Shown here piece by piece: positions 49,274 through 60,245 of a stretch of 64,000 nucleotides of DNA. The position numbers and the translations under genes are program-made. Below the pieces are notes generated by a model, which made no database searches, was not told the DNA's origin, and saw only the letters and a list, made by a program, of their open reading frames with translations. This DNA comes from Ephydatia muelleri (Eukaryota; Porifera; Demospongiae; Spongillida; Spongillidae): assembly GCA_013339895.1 (NCBI GenBank), contig JABACO010000023.1, positions 5,556,061-5,620,060 on the forward strand, written 5' to 3'. Within the stretch, counting starts at the first letter, position 1, and each line of letters opens with the position of its first letter.

Positions 49274-52200
49274 GAACTTATATTGTTCTCTTTACCCCTC
49301 CCTTCTGCACCAATCTTCATGCAGATAGCATCTCGATACATAGTTCCAATGACTGGAACACACACGTACCATAGAGGGATATAGTACTGGAGACACACAC
49401 ACACACACTCACACTCACTTTACTCCACCCACTTTCCGGCCACAGACCTGGTTTAAGTCCTCCAAACGTTGAGCAAGATCTCAAAGTCCAAGAAGTCCCA
49501 CATACGTCTTTCCCAGGAAGTAGCTTTCGACTCCGCAGCCCGTTGAAGTCTTGAACTGTCGCTATCTTGCGTTGAGGAATAAGGAGTTGACTCAGTACAT
49601 TACTGGGAAAGACAGCTAGGCCCTGCGGGCTCGAAAGCTACTTCCTAGGAAAGACTGACATGCTTGTGCATGTGACACGCCCTTGGCCCCTCCCCTTTTT
49701 GGGACAGAAGAGGTTCAAGTGTGCATACATAGGAACAATTTAAGAGTTGCATGCCCCCAACCAAACAAACCCAAGTGTGTATGGTTGTGTCTGTGATTGT
49801 GTCTGTCCCGCCCTGTATAAGGAATAACTGTATAAGGAATATCAATAATAAGCTTAAGCATTGAAAAAACTTTTCACATTACCTACATCATTACCTGCAT
49901 GTGTGGGTGGGTGTTGTAGCTTGCATCTGTACATATCAGGTGTGATGCATGAATTAAGTTACATGCTACATACATACAGTGTCACAGAAGCACTTTTCTC
50001 GCCTTCGTAGTTCATCATTTCAACCAGTTCTCTCTCGATGGCCAGCATAGCCAGATTAGTTGTCTCAGTCATTGTGGAACATAAGTAAGTCTTAATAAGC
50101 TTAAGCATTGAAAAAACTTTTCACAAGTACAATGCTGACATACATGTGTAGGGCAATGGTAAGATTTGGATGATATTCGTCGTGTCCCCACTTCACAATC
50201 CAATGCTTCACAGTTACTAATGAACTTGTTACCAAATGAGGAATTCACCTTGGCACTGAATTATTGATCTCAATGTCATATTCCCCTGGTAGACATTCAA
50301 TACCCCTGAGCACATCTGGGTACTCTTCAAAGTATCTGCTTCTTTTTTAGTGTCAGCTTTGCATCTGCTAGACGCACGGACTCTGTTTTGTATGAGGTTC
50401 AGACAGATACCCTATGACGATGTGTGGTACCTTGTACAGTGTATCTAGCAGTTCAAACTCTTAAGCATAGTGGGTTGCTTTCCCTGTCTCTCACTTCAAA
50501 TCAAAAAATACTCAATGACCTCATGGCTATGCAATTGTACATCATGTGCTTTTCTCAAATTTAGGCTTTGTAAGTTTCTTTGACTGACATTCCATGTGTA
50601 AGCCATAAAGAGCTTTGCATCACACTTCATATACACTGTAACAAAAAATATAACACACACATACACACACCCTCCCTCACAAGTAGTCCAATCTTCATGT
50701 ACATGCATCTGCGTAAGGGTGTACGCATAAAGCACATGCATCGACCAGCATACAGTGACATCAGATTCCAGCACAACAGCTTAGTACTTAAAGCTACACC
50801 ATAAGACAGCTGGACGGGATGTTGAAAACACACTCTCACCCCTCAAAATATAGCGCCGTGGCCCGTGCGTATGCAATGTACGATATTTTCACAGTTTTAT
50901 GCAGAGGCAAAGGTCAACCAGCTTACTGAACACTGAAGAGTAAAGTGGTATTCTGACCGACCTCTGCAGTACTACCGACTGTAAGCACAGGTGGTAGAGT
51001 CCCTCTGAGTACGAGTGGGGGAGAGGGGGGGCGGGGACAAAGAAACAGGACAATGATCTCCTAAGGTAACGCATGTAACCTTGCCTTCAGGATTTGCATA
51101 GCTGCAGCTTCGGACACCAGCCACAAGTAACGTTAACTAAACACTTCAATTTCATTTTTGCAACAGCAAGGAAATATAATTAGTTACACAGTTCTAATAA
51201 TAATAGTGCATCATTTTAGCAAACGCGTATGGCTTTGGCTGCCTTTGCCACACTGATTTCTGTAGCTGGAGTTAAGGTTTCCACTTCATCTCACCCATTC
51301 GCACAAATGGAAGCATAAGTACAGACTGATTCTAACTACCGTGCACGCTCTGCCACATTGATAATCCGATAGAATTCGATAACCGCCCGAAGACTTGAGA
51401 GGTCAGTAAATAATGTGACGAGGCCATACACGTGTAAACAAGTGCGCGTGCACACACACACACACACACCTCCCTCTTGTTTACGGTAGACTTGGGATAG
51501 GTCCTGATGGAAAACCGCTTCTTATGGGCAACTCCATAAAGATCTTCCCTCGAATGTACAAAGCATTTGCTGTTAACCAAGACGGTTCCACGTACACAAC
51601 GCGACACAGGCAAGAGCACACCTCATTTGCCTAGTCTGTTAATAAACTCCACTAGCTGTCATATCCTCAACAGACCTATCACTGCAACCTTTTACAGTGC
51701 CTCCTTCACTGCCGTATTTGCTTACAATTACCTTATTCGCATACTGTTCATTATATTTGCACAGAGGAATGAGAACATACCCAAGCATCGTGTGCTAAGC
51801 ACCATCAAGAGCCAAAGAAGATTTTTAATTTAAAGAATTAGAGCCACTCTACAACAAAATTAGTTTTTAATAGAGTTTTGGGACAAATCACTAAAATAAT
51901 TCACTTATTATTGTTAATATTAACCATTTGAATGTATATGTGCAGTACATGCCAGAAGCCTTGATAGTTACTTAATATTGTGGTGCGTGTAGTGTATTGT
52001 GTACATGTATATGTGTTTAAATACAATATCAGTTTATAGTATATTAAAGAGAAGCCACATGCACTACAGTACAATAAAATAGAGCGGTCAGGAGGACGTG
52101 AACTCCCTGGCCAGTATCACACTGGCAATGGAATGGATTAGTGCCATAATCAGCCAGCTGTATATCTCAGCCACAACTACACGTACTGGCTTAATTGGGA

Positions 52201-53494
52201 GAGGACTGGTGAATGGCCAGGTGGGATGCCAGTCTGGCAACAATGCTGTTGTCATGTGCCTATTGGCCCCCATTGCCTGTAAGTCTTTACAGGCAATGGA
52301 ATGCACACAACTAACTTAAATTGATGCATGTCACTCGATTTTACTATACCAGATAGACATAACATTCGCACAATCATATGGAATCACTGCTTTTGATTAA
52401 CGGTGATTGATTGATTGATTGATTGATTGTGAAGTGACACACTAATTTCAGTGGTTTCAACACTCAAATCCTCACGTGATATAATGAACATCCAGAAAAA
52501 TGATAACGCAATATGAATTATTACATTATGAAGAAAACAAAACTATTATCTCAACTGTACACAATGTAAGGAAAAGTTCACTTATGACTTTTGATGCTCA
52601 TTTGTGAATTTTATCAGACGCTTTTCCGTAAACGTCTGTTTAGATCAGGATCGGGATCAGCGCTCATCGCACGGTGTCTTTCATCAACTGGGTTGTAATG
52701 CTTGTTGTAATGCTTGTTCAAGTGCTCTCTCATATGGATGCTCTAAATCTGCTTTTTGCTTCAGGATGGGTTCCTGCTGATTATCGTGTTCTGAATTGTA
52801 GCTCACTAAAACACACACACACACACACACACACTTTTAGTGAAATATATAGCACACTTGAGATTCCAGAGTTGCGTAGCAACAATGCTGGTATCATGGT
52901 ATGTGTACATACATACCATGATGTCAAGACCAGCATTGCTGCTATGACACGGCTGTTTGTGGCTCATTACACATTGAACAATAAGATCTACGGACTTTGT
53001 ATGGCTGTCAATTCTCCTGTAGAGAAAACTAATGTGGATAAATGGCGGAGGGTGAAGTCTACCTAGATAGCCAAACGACTAAATGCAGCCTGCTGAAATG
53101 ACAGCACTACAAGTTGTCAAACATAGGTGATTAGACTCATTTTAAGTGATTTTTAATACCATGTAATTAGTGATGTAAAGCATATATGATAACTATTCCT
53201 TAGAATATTTGGGTCTCTTGTGACTACTGGTATTGCTGCGACATTTCTGGTGCAATGGAGATGAGGTGTTCCTTCATTACGTGCTGTAACTTCTCGTGTA
53301 TCAAAGCATGTGTCCTGTGTAGAGCATCGATGGATTCGGCTCCTTGTTCTCCAAGGAGTCCGAACCCTACATGCCACTTCTGTACCTAAGCAACAGTGTG
53401 GTCTTCAAGAAGATGCATTTTTACTGGGACAGGGCTTTGGGAAATGACTTTCTGAGGCATCCATAAAGTTTGTGATTGCTTGTCCTAACAAAAA
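49274..53494. other. long stretch without a supported gene
   Basis: Only short unsupported ORFs. Structures seen: an imperfect 33-bp inverted repeat at 49506-49538/49623-49655; a 30-bp direct repeat AATAAGCTTAAGCATTGAAA... at 49851 and 50093; CA runs at 49395-49412, 51450-51469 and 52811-52833; and an (ATTG)n run at 52405-52430. The ORF at 52674-53066 has an ordinary composition but no known motif. Confidence 0.5.
49506..49655. repeat. 150-bp hairpin repeat
   Basis: GTCTTTCCCAGGAAGTAGCT (49506 on) and AGCTACTTCCTAGGAAAGAC (ending 49655) are arms of about 33 bp with three mismatches, separated by about 84 bp. Probably a small MITE; no target duplication seen. Confidence 0.65.
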
Positions 53495-56400
53495 TTATGT
53501 AGACAAAGTCTGTGTTAAATTTAAAAAGTTTACTTTTAAACTTACTAAGTTGTTGAATGCTGTCGCCAGATAGAAATGATGAATCATACACCTTGGGCAT
53601 GTTGCAAACATCTCCAATATGTTCTGAAACTTTTCTGACGTTTTCAAAATGGCCGTTGTCAGACTTGGTTCGTCATTCACCACCACCTTAGTCAATGAAT
53701 TGCACAAGGTTTCGATGTTCTTAGGCTGTGTGCACAGTGCATTGGCACAGTGATACAGAGTAGGAGCCTTGACACTTATGTATTTTTAAGTACCTGCAAT
53801 GCCTTGTGCACATGATTGCCTATGAAGGCACTTCCATAATAACTTTGCCTATCAACATTAAAGGACTGGAGAGCAACATTAAGCTGTTTGAAAAGGGGTC
53901 CATCCTTTAATGGAAATCCCTTTTGGAGATGTCTTTTGGACTCTTCAATTCGCTTTTCCTTTGATAATAATTGTATCAGTATAATTAACTCTTTCGCGGG
54001 CAAAGCCAATCAAGCTATTACGGTACACATGTTGTGCAAAATAAGTGTTGCGTGTTGCAGGAAAACATAGTTAGCAAACAACTTGCACTATATGACCAGG
54101 AAACAACTGATCAATATGTTGTTGACTACAAAGTGTTAACTGTTTAGATAAACAGAGTGGCTTTTGTAAGAACCTGCAGCGCAATATTGCTCTGTTGCCC
54201 TTGAAAGAGTTAATAAATTGTAAGAGTGTTTGTGTAACTCACCACTTGTTTTATCTTGTCTCTTAATCTCTCTGCTTGCTCAAGGAGACCTTTAACCACT
54301 TCATTTGTCTCAGCTGCTCATGAACATTGAACCCTTGTATTTTGTCTTCCTTAGGCTGACAGCATCCTCAGCATCTCCTGGTGGTACTCCTCAAACGTTG
54401 AAGAGCTAGCTGCAATTTATGAAGAGGAACAGGCAAGTTCCAAATCCAGCTCGTGGCATGTTTCTCAAGGAGCTTGAAGATCTTTGTGAAGACACCCGGA
54501 GTTATATGGAGACCTGGTAAGCACACCAAGAGGAAGCGTGTGAGAGGGGAAGGGGCAAGTGCAATGACCAACGTACAATCAATTCTAACTGGGATATGAA
54601 TGTTAAAAATCGGCATCGAGATGCAATTGTGGAACAATTGTGCATCACTCCTAATCCCTCCACTTGCCATGTAATTTAGGTTATCCTGAGTGATGGTCTC
54701 CAATGTGTGCTCCTCAAGTGTTCCTCAAATGTCGACAGGAACCTTCATCTTATCTTCGTGGATATGGCAACACAAGCAAGGATAGCACCCAATGTACAAA
54801 GGTTAGTCATAATGGGTGTTATTGACATCTAGTATTAATGCACCACAAGCTCCTGAAAGGCCATACATCGTACCTGAAAAAGTCGTAGTCACCACAAAGA
54901 AACAACTTGATTTTATATTGCCTATGTAAATTAAAATCACCTGTCTGTAAAAACATTATTTGAACCAACCACCATTTTATCTTTTGCAGTTCTTTCTCCT
55001 GGTCTTGAAAACGATCTAATGCTACATGTAGGTTAGTGACGCTGTCATTGGCCTCAAAGCAGCAGGACACACAGGGATTTTGGAGACAATTGGGCGAGGG
55101 AACATTAACAATCTGAAAGCTGATCTTAAATGTCACTCCACCCTTGTCCCTTCCCAGCTTGATCCATACTTAATCACTAGGGATTACATCATGCCTAGTG
55201 AGCCTGCCAGTTCTATGTACATAAAAAAACACATACAGCGTATGCATTTAAAAAACCATGTTGCATGTAGTATATTCATTACATGGTATTCTCATCCAGC
55301 AGTTGGACACCTTTTCCACCAGATTAGGAACATAGACCAGGGCAGCTCCTCGTATCTCCTCTCCCCCAGATTTCAGTGAAACTCAAAAGGGGCAATCTCT
55401 CCTTTGATGTTGCCCCTGATCACCTCTCTCTAGATTTGCCGCATCCTTTCTTTCACTAGCAATGGAGATTCCTGAAGCCTTAAGCCACCTAAATTTATCT
55501 GTAAGTGATAACAGAGTTACATATATTGCTGTGGAATGTGTATATGATAACCTTCAGAGGTGTCGCAGCTTGTGCCAAGGGATTGCTAGTCCTTGGTCTG
55601 CGCTCACTTTGATGTCCATAGCAATCCCTCACTCCACTAACAACAAATGCTGCTTTTCTTCGTCACTCAGCCACTTTATTTCATTCTCGAGTAGGGTGGA
55701 TGCCTCCCCTCCACTGACAATGTCAAGCACATGGCTCATCTCTTGACACCTTTGCTTGAGTGTTCTCTTGCTAACTGATCTGGTTAGATTGTGGGTGGCT
55801 GTAACCCTCATGAATGGACTGGTTGTAAGGAAGTGATCAGATCAGTGATTACACTTGAATCTGTGTGTGTGTTTGTGTGTGTGTCTGCGTGTATGTGTGT
55901 GTGTGTGTTGTGTGTGTGTGTTTGTGTGTGTGTCTGTGCGTGTATGTGTGTGTGTTTGTGTGTGTGTGTTTGTGTGTGTGTCTGTGCGTGTATGTGTGTG
56001 TGTGTGTTTGCGTGTGTGTGTGTGTTTGTGTGTGTGTCTGTGCGTGTATGTGTGTGTGTGTTTGTGTGTGTGTGTTTGTGTGTGTGTTTGTGTGTGTGTC
56101 TGTGCGTGTATGTGTGTGTGTTTGTGTGTGTGTGTTTGTGTGTGTGTGTTTGTGTGTGTGCATGTATGTGTGTGTGTGTGTATGTGCACATACTTATCAT
56201 CGTGTTGGACATTGCGAAACTGGGTTCTGAGGGCTTGTACATGACATGTGTCTCAGGACATCTGCAGCTGCTATCATCTCCTCTTCAGTAGGAAATGGTG
56301 TGCACTGGTGATCATCAAAACTTCTAGCTTTGATGTATCTGGAACAGGCTGCACAGTGTATTAATACATATCGCCCAAGTTGTTCAGTACCAAGGTGGGT

Positions 56401-56600
56401 ACAGGGTTAAGTTGCAATGGTGCTGTGTCATAAAAACAGGGTCACTGTACATGTACGTCCGCTGACACCACTATCCATTGCTTGATGCATTTGGTACACA
56501 CAAGTGCTTTGCATGGCAGCTCCAGGGGCTGGTTGAGAACTTCTAAGCACAGAGAACACTTCATGTCCTGTAGAACTGACAAATTGTCATCTGCTACAAA
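53495..56600 (-). pseudogene. RING-finger plus DDE-like core gene of an uncharacterised invertebrate family
   Basis: Collinear minus-strand pieces. A RING-like start, CSLCLEVLNQPLELPC then LVCTKCIKQWI, is at 56560-56450. QGLAIPWHKLRHL is near 55590, and an alternative frame reads NEIKWLSDEEKQHLLLVE. The core is VTFKISFQIVNVPSPNCLQN, EANDSVTNLHVALDRFQDQE (55130-54990), KLFLCGDYDFFRYDVWPF then LWC (54910-54840), RTLETITQDNLNYMA-type sequence and VCLPGLHITPGVFTKIFKLL (54710-54460). A tail with coiled-coil character (GLLEQAERLRDKIKQ) is followed by SFNVDRQSYYGSAFIGNHVH (54290-53770). I know this motif series from many-copy proteins of sponges and cnidarians; the order is kept here. The GDYDF acidic pair suggests a DDE-type enzyme, hence a likely transposase (inference). 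Several stops and frame breaks interrupt it, and a RING cysteine codon reads TGA. Confidence 0.6.
55860..56190 (+). repeat. compound (GT)n microsatellite
   Basis: GT repeat with regularly spaced TTTGTGTG, TCTGTGCGTG and TATGTGTG variants, giving a higher-order period of roughly 60 bp. It lies in the middle of the RING/DDE-like remnant, in a presumed intron. Six overlapping ORFs here are artefacts. Confidence 0.9.
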
Positions 56601-56654
56601 ATAGATACTACACAATTATGAATTAATTAGCGTATCATATTATAAACATAGATT

Positions 56655-56770
56655 GAGATCATTTCCACGAAAAGGGACCTAGCACATACATGTACATTAT
56701 AAAATTTCCAGTACTCGCAAAAGAAATGTAAAACTTGCGACGAAATGTATAGCTAATAAAAAATTCATTG
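56655..56770 (+). repeat. dispersed repeat copy 2
   Basis: TTTCCACGAAAAGGGACCTAG, then AAATTTCCAGTACTCGCAA, GTAAAACTTGCG and AGCTAATAAAAAATTCA, aligning with copy 1 at 28365-28462. A shorter related stretch (GATCATTTCCGTAACAATGG) begins at 57874. Confidence 0.7.
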
Positions 56771-57040
56771 TGGTGTTGGAGGAGAAGGCGATGTGTGTGG
56801 GTAGAGGTTGCAATATATTCCTGGAACTATCTGGTAAAATCTCCAACATACACATTTACATACACGCACATTTCAAGAAATAACCTATTCTAAACAATGA
56901 TGAAGCAACGCAGCAAGCTACAAAAAGTTACTCAATGCCAATATTGGATGGAAGTACATGTAGTTTGCACAAAGTGAAAGACTAGTTCAAGAAATTATCA
57001 GGACACATGTATATTTGGTGGGTTAAGAGAGTGTGTGTGC

Positions 57041-57085
<45 letters not shown>

Positions 57086-57838
57086 AGCTCGCTAGCCCGA
57101 CATACATCGAACTTCGACAGGGCTAGGAACGAGGGATGTACAATTGGAAGTACATGTGTATGTCTGGTGAATAACGCCAGTGTATACATTTTATTGCCAA
57201 ATTTCTGGCTAAACCAATCAAATCTCAGATTGGGTAATGTCACGTGACAATGCTATAAATTGTAACGGATGGCTATTCATAACTGCCATCTGTCAAGTTA
57301 TTAGCTGCATGGTTACAGTTATTTTCTTGAGTGTTAGTTAATTGCCTTCAAGCACTTCTCAAGCATAAACATATTCCGAATGTACATCCCTGCCCAGTCT
57401 CAGATCACTAACATGCCCGAGGAGATTCCAGTAATGTAATCTAAGGCTGGCGCATGTAGATCTGTTCTCCTACTTGCTTAAGACTGTTGCTTATAGCGCT
57501 ATCTTCTTACATGTCGCTTCAAGCGTTTGATGCCTTTCTACACTTCGAAGATATGCAAAGACTACATATGTGTGAATCGTCCTCATCATTTTCTAGAATA
57601 TAGTCATGGGCATTTGGGTTATGAGGAAGATGTAATTCCAGGTGACATTGACGAACAGATGGACAAATGTAAACACTGGCATTATTTACCAGATGTACTT
57701 CCAAATGTATGTCCCTCGTTCCCAGCTCTGTCGAAGTTTGATTGTGTCTGGCTAGAGAGACAATGTGTGTGTGTGTGTGTCTGTGTCTGTGTATGTGTGT
57801 ATGTGTGTCTGTGTGTCTGTCTGTGTGTCCATGTGTGT
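57041..57838. mobile_element. inverted-repeat element inside a (GT)n tract
   Basis: Arms of about 105 bp (57083-57190 and 57665-57763) are diverged reverse complements. The left arm has GAACTTCGACAGGGCT, GGAACGAGGGATGTAC and GGTGAATAACGCCAGTG; the right has the matching complements. The 475-bp centre is unique and non-coding. GT repeats of the same strand flank both sides (57041-57080 and 57764-57838). If the GT tracts were part of the inverted arms, one would read CA, so the element appears to have inserted into an existing (GT)n tract. Confidence 0.65.
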
Positions 57839-58159
57839 GTCCATAAGTGTGTCCATAAGTGCATGCATAGTTGGGATCATTTCCGTAACAATGGACGTAA
57901 CACATGTTTTTTTCCAATTTTTTGATATTCTAGAAGTCTGAAATGTCCTCTACACATTGCTTCTTACACACTGAGAATTGAGTATCTGTCATGGAGTTGT
58001 AATTAAGGCTCCAAACATCCCCATCACGCCAAGGCCATCCCACTTATCAACCTCGACACTTTACACGACTATTACGACAACTAATTCTGTAGGAGCAGGT
58101 AATAACTCGCACACTCACAAGTTATGCATGTCTTACAATTGTATGATAGTGAGGCATAC
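57839..58159. other. no gene recognised
   Basis: Short ORFs only. Nothing distinctive apart from a fragment of the dispersed repeat at 57874-57895. Confidence 0.4.
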
Positions 58160-58390
58160 TTACATGTAGCTCTGTTTTTAGCTCTTCCGGCAATGAGAAC
58201 GTCAGCCGGTCTGGTCTTTTTGTGGTCTCTTGTGAGGCTATGACTCTAACACGCAAGGTGGGGAAAATGACAGACATTGTGCAAGCAGTTGTGGCATATG
58301 ACCACATTTCCCCAAACTGCAGGTCATGGCATGGTAACTAAGACGATAAACAGTATGGGGACAAAGAATGGGCACACTGTTAGCTAGAGA
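58160..58390 (-). mobile_element. RLE-type LINE fragment, family 2 (short copy)
   Basis: The + strand words GTCAGCCGGTCTGGTC, TGTGGTCTCT and GGTCATGGCATGGTAACTAA align with positions 59050-59205 of the neighbouring, better-preserved LINE copy. The reading frame is degraded, and only the zinc-knuckle to nuclease part is covered. Confidence 0.6.
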
Positions 58391-58670
58391 GAGACTCCTA
58401 AAAGTTGATAAGTTAAATATGATTTATTTTTATTTAGAAATACATGTTCAGCATAAGTGGGTATGTATATGTTGCATCTACTATAGTTAGCATTTATTAT
58501 ATGATGTTGTTATTCACCTGTTTATTTATTTTTTTACATATAGTAAGTCAATATAATATTTAATTTTGTAATTTTATTATTATAATTATTATGCATGTTT
58601 CTAATTACTATTCAAATAAATGCACATTATTATTTACATCCTTATTTATATGCACCAGATAATAAAAGGT
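58391..58670. other. AT-rich spacer, no gene
   Basis: Very AT-rich sequence (ATTTATTTTT, ATTATTATAATTATTATG) with no ORF of note; could be the 3' region of the adjacent LINE copy. Confidence 0.4.
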
Positions 58671-59294
58671 TTATGGCGGAGGAGCTATCCTAGAAAGGAT
58701 AGCTGTGGCATTGGCACACACAAGGTTGAGATTCAGCCGACCATAGATCTCGTGGAGTATGGTGGACTTTGGCCGGCATGTGGAGGTGGCAAGTCTGGAG
58801 GCTACAGAAGAGATGATGGCTGTGGCTTCCTTTCCCCAAGCCCCATAGGTTTCCACTACCATAGGGACACATACCCAACCTAGTTCAGAACATTTATGGT
58901 CATTGGCTTGGTGCTTCTTAGCCTCGGTGGCCTGGGCTGCAGCGGTGGCCGACACTCCCGCTTCCAACAAAGTGACAGGATTAAGCGGTGAGGTGATGCT
59001 CACATCTAATGCTGCAGTTCTGCCCAAGAACCAGTTGGGAAGTAAGATGTCAGCTGGACGGGTCTTGCTGTGGTCTCTGCTAAGATTATTGCCAACTTCT
59101 ACCTTAACCCCTATGTGCGCCTGACGACAGGTTTCTACCAGGATGTCCCTAATCCTATTATGGCGAGAGACCACATCTCCACCATACTTGCAGGTAACTG
59201 CATGGTGGCCAAGGTGATCAAGTGTACTACCTGGGCACAGTGCACATTGGGAGCCCTCTGAGGTGTCAAGTCCAAGCCACCATTTGATGGCCAC
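58671..59294 (-). mobile_element. RLE-type LINE, 3' nuclease domain, family 2
   Basis: Uninterrupted 207-codon minus-strand reading. MAIKWWLGLDTSEGSQCALC leads into a CCHC knuckle (CALCPGSTLDHLGHHAVTC). The nuclease region follows: SRDHSKTRPADILLPNW and AALDVSITSPLNP, with the Asp of RPADI, the Asp of ALDVS and a Lys/Glu-rich stretch following. The end is LHEIYGRLNLNLVCANATAI. This is the restriction-like endonuclease of an R2-group non-LTR element. The RT part is absent, as expected for a 5'-truncated insertion, although the protein end is open and therefore fairly young. It belongs to the same family as 45450-45829 and differs from the LINE at 37299-40302. Confidence 0.8.
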
Positions 59295-59764
59295 CTGGAA
59301 AAAAAGTTTTGATCTATTTTCCTCCTAAGTGATTATTGAAATTTCACTAACAAGATACAGCTATTTTTAGAGATATTTGGGACACCAGTAACTTTGTTGA
59401 TCAATGGAAGCAACCACTTGGAACATCAGATAGGCATGTGTGCACACAAATATACTCACTTTTAACATTTAATGTATATCAGATTTTTTTTTTCATTTTT
59501 CACTATCTATTCAATCCATGAATTTACCCTACTAACTTGAAATATGCATTTGTTAATTTTTTCAGGATTCCGTCTGACCACTTGACCATTGTCTGACATT
59601 GTGTTGTTTTTTGTTGTTTTTCTTTCATGTCAATGGACTGTACTTGTTGGAATTCAAATGAATTAGATACTGAGCATGATCTGCAATTTACATAAGCATC
59701 GCGGAATGTTTTGCGTTGTTCTCTAATTATATAGTATATTCTAATAATTATTTCGATGACAAAA
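59295..59764. other. no gene recognised
   Basis: AT-rich, no supported ORF or repeat structure. Confidence 0.4.
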
Positions 59765-60240
59765 TCGCATGAGGAATTTCACTCGCATGGGAAATCTCAT
59801 CCCCACGAGAAATTTCACACACATGAAAACAAAATATCACTCACATGAAAAATTTCACTCGCACGAGAAATTTCACTTACACGAGGAATTTCATACGCAT
59901 GAAAATAAAATGTAACACGCAGTAAGATTTCACTTACACGAGAAATTTCACACGCATGAAACATTTAACTCACATGAGAATTTCACTCGCATGAAACATT
60001 TCACTCGCATGAAACATTTCACTCGCATGAGAAATATCACACGCATGAAAAATTTCACTCGCATGAGAAATTTCATACGTATGAAAATATTCACGAGGAA
60101 TTTCACACGCATGAGTCGCATGAGAAATATCACACGCAAGAAAAATTTCACTCGCATGCACGAGGAATTTCACTCGCATGAGAAATTTCACACACATGAG
60201 AAATTTCACTCGCATGAGAAATTTCACACGCATAATAAAT
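59765..60240 (+). repeat. 18-bp minisatellite
   Basis: About 26 imperfect units built on ATTTCACTCGCATGAGAA, with ACACGCATGAAA and ACGAGGAA variants. The ORFs it contains on both strands (MRVKFLMRVKF... and HTRMKNFTRM...) are shadows. Confidence 0.9.
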
Positions 60241-60245
60241 TTCTC

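Noticed and set aside
52088-52319. Sense and antisense ORFs of about 72 codons
   Set aside because: No motif I can name on either strand. An internal inverted repeat (ATTGCCTGTAAGTC / TTTACAGGCAAT) explains part of the open frame.
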